DNA of 64,000 bases from Mycolicibacterium sp. TY81 (GTDB taxonomy: Bacteria; Actinomycetota; Actinomycetes; Mycobacteriales; Mycobacteriaceae). Location: contig NZ_AP023362.1 in NCBI RefSeq assembly GCF_018326285.1, positions 62,001 through 126,000 of the forward strand, given 5' to 3'. The notes below the pieces were generated by a model. The model did not search any database, was not told where the DNA came from, and saw nothing but the letters and a program-made list of their open reading frames with translations. Both the position numbers and the translations under genes were made by a program. Positions 58,434 to 64,000 of this stretch are shown in pieces (the first letter of the stretch is position 1; every line of letters starts with the position of its first letter).

Positions 58434-58469
58434 CCGGAAAAGGCACGCAGGCAGCCGATTTCGCGGCCG
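58434..58469 (+). repeat. Direct repeat, right copy (cutinase remnant)
   Basis: 36-bp near-copy (34/36) of the cutinase 3' end at 54840-54875. It encodes the same TQAADFAA peptide followed by ANCPG, and no cutinase gene precedes it here. It marks the right border of the segment and may be the original 3' end of the cutinase gene. Confidence 0.85.
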
Positions 58470-58523
58470 CCAATTGCCCGGGCGTACTCTTCAGGCGACG
58501 GTTCGACGAGCGGAGGCACACCG

Positions 58524-59666
58524 ATGAGCGAAGTACCCGAAACCGCGTTGGAATTGCGGTCCCTGGTAACTCCGGACGGCACGCTCGAACTCTCGCTGCA
58601 GGACGTCGACATCCCCGCCCCGGCCGCGGACGAAGTCGTCGTCCGCGTCGAGGCGTCGCCGGTGAACCCGTCGGACCTGGGCCTGCTGATTCCCGGCGCC
58701 GACATGTCCGCCGCGACAATCACGGGCACCCCGGAGCGTCCCGTCGTCACCGCGCCCTTGCCGGACGGAGCGCTGGCGCATCTGGCCGTCCGCGTCGGAC
58801 AATCGCTTCCCGTCGGCAACGAAGGTGCAGGCACCGTGGTGGCGGCGGGGGAGTCGGCCGCGGCGCAGGCGCTTTTGGGCAAGGTGGTGGGTATCGCCGG
58901 CGGCGCCATGTATTCGCAGTACCGCGTCGTGAAAGCCGCGGCCTGCCTGGTGCTTCCCGACGGCGCGACGGCGAAGGAAGGGGCGTCGTCGTTCGTCAAC
59001 CCGCTGACGGCGCTGGGCATGGTGGAAACCATGCGCGGCGAAGGACATTCGGCTTTGGTGCACACGGCGGCGGCGTCGAACCTGGGTCAGATGCTGGTCA
59101 AGATCTGCCTTGCCGACGGGGTGCCGCTGGTCAACATCGTGCGCAAGGCGGAGCAGGAACAGATCCTGCGGGACCTGGGCGCCGAATACGTATGTAACTC
59201 GGCCGCACCGACATTCGAGCACGATCTGCTCGAGGCGCTCAAGGCCACATCCGCGACGCTCGCCTTTGACGCCACCGGCGGCGGCACGCTCGCCAGCCTG
59301 ATTCTCAATGGCATGGAGCAGGCGGCCAATGCGACCGCGACGCAGTACTCGCGCTACGGCTCGTCGGTTCACAAGCAGGTGTACATCTACGGCAGCCTCG
59401 ACACCGGCCCGACGATCCTCAACCGAAGCTTCGGTATGTCGTGGGGCATCGGCGGTTGGCTGCTCACGCCGTTCCTCGCCAGTGCGGGGGCCGAGGTCAT
59501 CGGTAGGCTCCGGGCGCGCGTGGCGGCAGAGCTCACCACCACCTTCGCGAGCAACTACACGCAGGAAGTCTCACTTGCCGGTCTGCTCAAACCCGAGGCG
59601 TTCAACAGCTATCTCAAGAAGGCAACGGGCGAGAAGTTTCTCGTGACGCCGCAATCGGTCTCATAG
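58524..59666 (+). CDS. MDR-superfamily quinone/alcohol oxidoreductase
   Basis: 380-residue zinc-independent medium-chain dehydrogenase/reductase. It has the GroES-like start (DEVVVRVEASPVNPSDLGLL), LPVGNEGAGTVVAAGESA, and a nucleotide domain with ALVHTAAASNLGQMLVKICL replacing the usual glycine-rich motif. The zinc Cys/His ligands are absent. It probably reduces quinones or enals with NADPH. An insertion after the first strand (ATITGTPERPVVTAPLPDGA) is noticeable. A 35-nt gap separates it from the direct-repeat copy. Confidence 0.82.
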   Translation: MSEVPETALELRSLVTPDGTLELSLQDVDIPAPAADEVVVRVEASPVNPSDLGLLIPGADMSAATITGTPERPVVTAPLPDGALAHLAVRVGQSLPVGNEGAGTVVAAGESAAAQALLGKVVGIAGGAMYSQYRVVKAAACLVLPDGATAKEGASSFVNPLTALGMVETMRGEGHSALVHTAAASNLGQMLVKICLADGVPLVNIVRKAEQEQILRDLGAEYVCNSAAPTFEHDLLEALKATSATLAFDATGGGTLASLILNGMEQAANATATQYSRYGSSVHKQVYIYGSLDTGPTILNRSFGMSWGIGGWLLTPFLASAGAEVIGRLRARVAAELTTTFASNYTQEVSLAGLLKPEAFNSYLKKATGEKFLVTPQSVS

Positions 59667-59734
59667 CTGGCAAATCCCTGTCAGGCGCGCAGCAAGACGC
59701 GCGTACCAAATGAATCTCAGCTACGTTTCGGCGC

Positions 59735-60574
59735 ATGATCTCCGTCGTCATCCCGTGCCGGGACGGTGCCGGCGTGCTCGCCAAACAACTGGATGCGCTA
59801 CTGGCGCAGGAGACCAGTACCGAGTTTGAGATCGTCGTCGCCGACAACGGGTCAACGGACGGCACCGCTGACCTGGTGCGGTCCTACGCGGATCCGCGCG
59901 TGCGCGTCGTGGATGCCGGTCGGGCACCTGGCGCCAATGTCGCTCGCAACATTGGGATCACGGCGTCCAAGGGTGAGTACATTCTGCTCACCGATGCCGA
60001 CGATGTCGTCCACGCGGGATGGATCGAGGCGTATCACCGGGCGTTCATGGGAGGAGCGCAGGCGGTCGGCGGTGGACTCGATCGAATCCTCGCAGACGGC
60101 ACCGTGCTGGCTCGGGAACGTCGGCTGTATCCGGCGCTGGGCCGCAAAGATGTGTTCGCGAACGGCACGAACTGCGGGTTCACGCGCGAGCTGTTCTACC
60201 GGGTGCACGGCTTCGACGAATGGTTCAAAGGCGGCGCTGACGAAGTCGACTTCTTCTGGCGGGCAGCCGAAGCCGGGTTCATGTTGGAGTTGGTGCCGGA
60301 CGCTGTGGTGAGCAAGGTGCAGCGCACCGATCTGAAGGCGGCCTTCGTTCAGTATCGGAATTTCGGCCGCGGTGAAGCACGCGTCCTCGACAAGTTCCGT
60401 CCGTGGTGGCTGGGGCCCGCCGTAGTGGGGGCTGCGTTTCAGTCGCTCGTATGGGGTGCGGCGTGGTTGTCCGGTGTCGGCCGCCGAAAGACGACGTGCG
60501 CGCTGGCGTGGAACGTCGGCGCGCTGCAGGAAGCAGTACAGCTGCTGCGCGTACGCGCTACCGGCCGAGCGTAG
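59735..60574 (+). CDS. Family 2 glycosyltransferase
   Basis: 279-residue GT-A fold transferase. ISVVIPCRDGAGVLAKQLDA and FEIVVADNGSTDGTADLVR open the domain. YILLTDADDVVHAGW holds the DXD metal motif, and FKGGADEVDFFWRAAEAGF is the acceptor-side ED motif. A single hydrophobic region near the C-terminus (VVGAAFQSLVWGAAWLSG) may touch the membrane. Donor and acceptor are unknown; a cell-wall glycan or glycolipid role is likely. It is not in an obvious operon. Confidence 0.85.
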   Translation: MISVVIPCRDGAGVLAKQLDALLAQETSTEFEIVVADNGSTDGTADLVRSYADPRVRVVDAGRAPGANVARNIGITASKGEYILLTDADDVVHAGWIEAYHRAFMGGAQAVGGGLDRILADGTVLARERRLYPALGRKDVFANGTNCGFTRELFYRVHGFDEWFKGGADEVDFFWRAAEAGFMLELVPDAVVSKVQRTDLKAAFVQYRNFGRGEARVLDKFRPWWLGPAVVGAAFQSLVWGAAWLSGVGRRKTTCALAWNVGALQEAVQLLRVRATGRA

Positions 60575-60711
60575 GTCAGGGCCGGCTCCACGCGCAGCCC
60601 ATTTGCTGACGGCCGTCATCACATCGGCAACAGTCGCCTTGTGATGGCAAGAAGGTGGTCCCCGAGTGGCCGTCGCGTCAATTTACGCTTTGCTAGAGGT
60701 TTGTCATTTGC

Positions 60712-62073
60712 GTGCCGCCAGGGTGGTGGCAGTCGTACCCTGCATTTCAGTCTCGATCAAGGCCGGACAACGGCGCCCGGCCACACCTCGATCTGACGCT
60801 GGAGTGCCATGACGAAACCACGGCCGCCACTGCAGCCGTTGCCGCCCGTCCTGCGGGCCAGGTCCATGCTCCGCTCAACCGAGATCGCACGCCGCCCTAC
60901 AAGATCGTCGGCCTGATCGCGGCACTGGTCGTCGCCGCCGGGATGACGCTCACCTGGCTCCAGTTCCGCGGCGCCTTCGACACCAAGGCTCAGCTGTACG
61001 TGCTGGCCAGCCGGGCCGGGCTGTCGATGGACAACGGCTCGAAGGTCACCTACAACGGCGTACCGATCGGGCGGCTCACGGGTAGCGAAGTGGTGGCCGC
61101 GCCCGGTGAGAAGGCGCAAGCCAAGCTGATCCTCAACGTCGATCCGCGCTACCTCAGTGTGCTGCCGCGCAATGTGGACGTGAAGCTGCTTGCCACAACG
61201 GTATTCGGCAACAAGTACATCTCCATGACGTCGCCGCCGGACCCGACGCCGCAGCGGCTCAAGGCCGGCGACACCGTGAACGCTGTCAGTGTCACCACGG
61301 AATTCAACACGCTGTTCGAAACGATCACCGCGATTTCCGAGCAGGTCGATCCGATAAAGCTGAACGCGACGCTGTCCGCTGCGGCCCAGGCCCTCGACGG
61401 CTTGGGCGACAAGTTTGGTCGGTCGCTGGTCGACGGCAACGTCATCCTGGCCGATCTCAACCAGCGGATGCCGTCCATCCGGCATGACAACCGCGCGCTG
61501 GCCGATCTGGCCGAGGTCTACGCGAACGCGTCTCCGGATCTGTGGGACGGCCTCAAGAACGCGGTGACCACCGAGCGCGCACTGAATGATCAGCGCGGCG
61601 ACATCGACCAGGCGTTGATGGCATCGGTCGGGTTCGGCAATACCGGCGGTGACATCTTCGAGCGCGGCGGGCCGTACCTGGTGCGGGGCGCACAAGATCT
61701 GCTCCCGACGTCCCAGGTGCTCGACCGGTACAGCCCCGAGATCGATTGCGGGATAAGGGCTCTCCCGCGCGCGGTAGAGGCCACCTCCTTCGCTGTCGGT
61801 GGCAATGGATATTCGCTGATATCGCACACCGCGCTCGTCGGCTCGGCGAACCAGTACGTCTACCCGGACAATCTGCCCCGGATCAACGCCCGCGGCGGGC
61901 CCATGGGCCGGCCCGGTTGCTGGACCGTCACCCGGGACATCTGGCCCATGCCGTACATGGTGATGGACACCGGCGCGTCGATCGCGCCGTACAACCATTT
62001 CGGGCTCGGATCGCCGTTCGCATCCGAGTACGTCTGGGGCCGTCAGGACGGCGAGAACACCATCAATCCGTGA
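60712..62073 (+). CDS. Orphan MceA-like protein, 5' end unclear
   Basis: MCE-family protein, close to Mce1A: one TM (IVGLIAALVVAAGMTLTWLQ), the MlaD/MCE domain (SKVTYNGVPIGRL ... TTVFGNKYISMTSPP), then the helical channel-forming part with PIKLNATLSAAAQALDGLGD. It ends YVWGRQDGENTINP. MCE proteins form lipid-transport channels in the envelope. No other mce genes are adjacent. The only start in this frame before the TM is GTG 60712. A better start, ATG 60810 after TGGAG, opens another frame (MTKPRPPLQPLPPV) that stops at 60917, so a frameshift is likely. Confidence 0.75.
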   Translation: MPPGWWQSYPAFQSRSRPDNGARPHLDLTLECHDETTAATAAVAARPAGQVHAPLNRDRTPPYKIVGLIAALVVAAGMTLTWLQFRGAFDTKAQLYVLASRAGLSMDNGSKVTYNGVPIGRLTGSEVVAAPGEKAQAKLILNVDPRYLSVLPRNVDVKLLATTVFGNKYISMTSPPDPTPQRLKAGDTVNAVSVTTEFNTLFETITAISEQVDPIKLNATLSAAAQALDGLGDKFGRSLVDGNVILADLNQRMPSIRHDNRALADLAEVYANASPDLWDGLKNAVTTERALNDQRGDIDQALMASVGFGNTGGDIFERGGPYLVRGAQDLLPTSQVLDRYSPEIDCGIRALPRAVEATSFAVGGNGYSLISHTALVGSANQYVYPDNLPRINARGGPMGRPGCWTVTRDIWPMPYMVMDTGASIAPYNHFGLGSPFASEYVWGRQDGENTINP

Positions 62074-62123
62074 CCGCCGATGGGTACCGCTGCGGCGTAC
62101 TCTTGTTCCAAGAGGTGTGCGGC

Positions 62124-62828
62124 GTGACAGGAACGACATCCGGTTCCAGCAGTGGGCGCGGCCAGCGGCTCGTTGATGCCGCCGGTGGTTCAGGCATATG
62201 TGCCGGCACCCACGCGGCGATATTGCAGCGGATGGTGGACCATGCCGTCCGCGAGATACCCGGCGCGAAGTACGCGGGTGTGACGACCGCGGGCTTTCCC
62301 GCCCAGTTGGATACGGTCGTGATGACGCATCCGTACGCCGCATTGGTGGATGCCATCCAGCAGTTCCAGCGTCAAGGCCCATTCCTGAGCGCGGCGTGGA
62401 AGCGCGATGTCCTACGGGTGAACGATCTCGAGTCCGATGACCGCTGGCCGGCCTATCGACGGGATGTGCTCAGGTCGACGCCCATTCGTGCGGTGCTGTC
62501 GTTCCGCTTGTTCACCACGGCCCGCTCGGTCGGCGCTCTGATGATCTACGCGAACGAACCCCACGCGTTCGACCGGCACGCCGAGGAGATCGGCTACGTG
62601 GTGGCGACTCATACCGCGCTGGCGGTCGGCGGCGCACAACCGCGCGATCTGGTTCGACACGTGCGGGACAACTGGGATGTGGTCAGCGAGGCGAAATCGA
62701 TTCTGATGGAACGGTTTCAGGTTGGCGCTTCCGAAGCCTTCCAAATGCTGAAACGCCTGTCGCTGAGTAGTAGCACCGACCTGCTCGGACTCTCGCAACG
62801 GGTGATCGACAAGGCCAAGCAGCTCTAG
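62124..62828 (+). CDS. GAF-ANTAR antitermination regulator
   Basis: 234-residue cytoplasmic protein. The N-terminal GAF-like sensor domain spans about residues 25-160 (MVDHAVREIPGAKYAGVTTA; VLSFRLFTTARSVGALMIYA). The C-terminal ANTAR RNA-binding domain is clear (NWDVVSEAKSILMERFQVGA followed by SEAFQMLKRLSLSSST). ANTAR proteins bind paired hairpins in mRNA leaders and prevent termination. GTG 62124 follows AGAGG at 8 nt. Its stop overlaps the convergent CheR-PAS gene in CTAG. Mycobacteria use such regulators for lipid-related genes; targets here are unknown. Confidence 0.87.
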   Translation: MTGTTSGSSSGRGQRLVDAAGGSGICAGTHAAILQRMVDHAVREIPGAKYAGVTTAGFPAQLDTVVMTHPYAALVDAIQQFQRQGPFLSAAWKRDVLRVNDLESDDRWPAYRRDVLRSTPIRAVLSFRLFTTARSVGALMIYANEPHAFDRHAEEIGYVVATHTALAVGGAQPRDLVRHVRDNWDVVSEAKSILMERFQVGASEAFQMLKRLSLSSSTDLLGLSQRVIDKAKQL

Positions 62829-64000
62829 TCGACCACTTCCATCAGCAGCAGCGCGCCCCGAAGACTGTCGTCCGGTGAGGTGAACGACGAACATGCGACC
62901 CGCACCCGCGCCGTCCGGCCCCGACGGTTCACCGCGTTGACGATCACTTGCCCAGAACTCTGGGGATCGACGAATGCGTGACCGATCAACGGACGGACGT
63001 CATCGAGTGGCAGCCCGATGTCGAGCGACGTGATGGCCACACCCTGCGTCTCGTCGGCGCGCAGGCCCCATAGTTCCTCCGAACCGCGGTTCCACATGAC
63101 GACCCGCATCTCCCGGTCCACCACCACGACGCCCAGACGGATCGAGTTGACCAGGGCGCTGATGAAGGTGCGGGAATCGTCGAGTTCGGCGCTGCGCTCC
63201 CGCAGTGCGTCGTTGATGGTGTGCAGTTCGTCGTTGGTGGACTGCAGCTCCTCGTTCATGGTCTCGAGCTCTTCGTTGGTGGACTGGAGCTCTTCGTTGG
63301 TGGTCTCGAGCTCCTCCACCGTCGACTGCAGTTCCTCGTTGGTGGTTTCGAGTTCCTCGTTGGTGGACTGCAGTTCCTCGTATGCCGTCTCGAGCTGCCG
63401 GTTGGTCTGCACGACCTTGTCCAGCAGTGCCCGCATCGCGGTGACGTCGAAGAAGACGATCGAGACGCCGAGCAACCCGTTGTCGGCGTCGACGAGCGGG
63501 TTGATGTGGATCTCGAACCACACGGCCTCGGCGCCGGCGCGCTGCCACTGCACGTCCTGAATCCGCGCCGAGCGGCGTTCGACCTTTGCTTGCTCGATGT
63601 AGGAGCGCAATTCGACTGGGCGATAGGAGATTTCGAGGTCGCGCAGGAGGCGGCCGATGTCGCGCGCCGACAATCCGAAGCTGGTTTCGGCCTGCTGGTT
63701 GATCATGGCGACGGTGTCATCGCCGGTGACGACGATCTGGGCCACCGGGCTGGCGCGGAAAGCCAGGTCGCGGACCGTCGTCAACCCGTTGAGTTCGCCA
63801 TGACGCTCATATAGTGCTGCCGCCGGATCATAACGATCGAGTGAGGTGTGAGTGCCGATGGCTTTCCGGAAGATGCGGTTTTTCAGATCCAGTGGGGTGA
63901 ACCGGTCGCCGTGGCTCAACAGCATCTCGGCGTGGCCGAGGAACAGCGCACCTTTCGGCGCGAGCGCGAAATGCAACCGATTCAAGACACCGCGCTGGGT
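62825..64000 (-). CDS. CheR-PAS type signalling protein, 5' part beyond window
   Basis: The visible 391 codons start inside a CheR methyltransferase C-terminal part (NRLHFALAPKGALFLGHAEM; DRFTPLDLKNRIFRK). A PAS domain follows (VAQIVVTGDDTVAMINQQAE), with a DVQWQRAGAEAVWFEIHINP segment. A long coiled coil of EELQSTNEELETTN repeats and a second PAS domain (LGVVVVDREMRVVMWNRGSE) come next. This is the middle and C-terminal part of a CheB-CheR-PAS hybrid; the start and any CheB part lie to the right of the window. No kinase domain follows: it stops after the second PAS. Confidence 0.85.
   Translation of the reverse strand, partial: TQRGVLNRLHFALAPKGALFLGHAEMLLSHGDRFTPLDLKNRIFRKAIGTHTSLDRYDPAAALYERHGELNGLTTVRDLAFRASPVAQIVVTGDDTVAMINQQAETSFGLSARDIGRLLRDLEISYRPVELRSYIEQAKVERRSARIQDVQWQRAGAEAVWFEIHINPLVDADNGLLGVSIVFFDVTAMRALLDKVVQTNRQLETAYEELQSTNEELETTNEELQSTVEELETTNEELQSTNEELETMNEELQSTNDELHTINDALRERSAELDDSRTFISALVNSIRLGVVVVDREMRVVMWNRGSEELWGLRADETQGVAITSLDIGLPLDDVRPLIGHAFVDPQSSGQVIVNAVNRRGRTARVRVACSSFTSPDDSLRGALLLMEVVD
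63215..63385 (-). repeat. 42-bp tandem repeat encoding a coiled coil
   Basis: About four imperfect units encode EELQSTNEELETTN-type 14-residue repeats within the signalling gene. Units differ mostly at third codon positions, suggesting selection on the protein. The heptads give a continuous coiled coil between the two PAS domains. Confidence 0.85.

Noticed and set aside
58313..59197. Plus-strand frame of 294 codons running from the MarR gene into the MDR gene
   Set aside because: It is a shadow frame, but it does include the cutinase-derived TQAADFAA peptide, which is reported as a repeat remnant instead.
63215..63385. Regular short repeats suggesting a CRISPR-like or VNTR array
   Set aside because: The 42-bp units stay in frame and encode a heptad coiled coil between PAS domains; no unique spacers.

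Overview
The window is chromosomal DNA of a fast-growing, high-GC mycobacterium (Mycolicibacterium-like). Recognition by eye rests on RpfB, LpqT, LpqU, a Pks16-like acyl-CoA synthetase, cutinase-like proteins, a mycofactocin-type SDR, an MCE protein and EspR-like and GAF-ANTAR regulators. From memory, the first ~39 kb follows the M. tuberculosis block metS-tatD-rpfB-ksgA-ispE-pks16 ... pth-rplY-lpqT-prs-glmU ... mfd-mazG-lpqU-eno ... ppx-kdp. It is interrupted by accessory insertions. No IS element, prophage or CRISPR array was seen.

Layout of 1-39 kb. metG (cut by the window edge) diverges from tatD-rpfB-rsmA-ispE. A promoter with a perfect 17-bp palindrome precedes a possible leaderless 71-codon ORF, which is coupled to the pks16-like gene. 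Two small secreted proteins follow. The minus strand then carries glmU, prs, arsC, lpqT, an SDR, rplY and pth. tRNA-Gln, a TetR regulator and a LysA-like protein lacking the catalytic lysine precede mfd-mazG. The efeUOB iron-uptake operon, with an IdeR-box-like site, sits between mazG and lpqU. Next come eno, an FtsB-like gene, a DUF501 gene and ppx. A 32-residue Cys/His-rich metallothionein-like peptide and a cutinase separate ppx from the kdp locus. The kdp locus reads micropeptide-kdpF-A-B-C-D-E, apparently as one coupled operon.

Layout of 39-64 kb (accessory). It starts with an acyl-CoA ligase and CoA-transferase pair, then an AurF-like diiron oxygenase behind a palindromic promoter. A YCII/DGPF protein with an ECF sigma factor follows, behind an ECF-like promoter, then a stand-alone EAL protein and a hydrolase. 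An operon of an EspR-like XRE regulator, an ImmA/IrrE peptidase and a polytopic membrane protein faces a tRNA gene with anticodon UAA but class I shape. After that come an Ig-repeat surface protein with a partner, a lipoprotein, a mycofactocin-type SDR and a second cutinase.

A 36-bp direct repeat, one copy being the 3' end of that cutinase, brackets about 3.6 kb. This segment holds two secreted-protein genes with a shared AT-rich upstream motif and a MarR gene. The window ends with an MDR oxidoreductase, a GT2 glycosyltransferase, an orphan MCE gene with a probable 5' frameshift, a GAF-ANTAR regulator and the 3' part of a CheR-PAS type signalling gene.

All calls come from reading the sequence. 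Family names rest on recognised motifs and remembered homologues; no database search was run.
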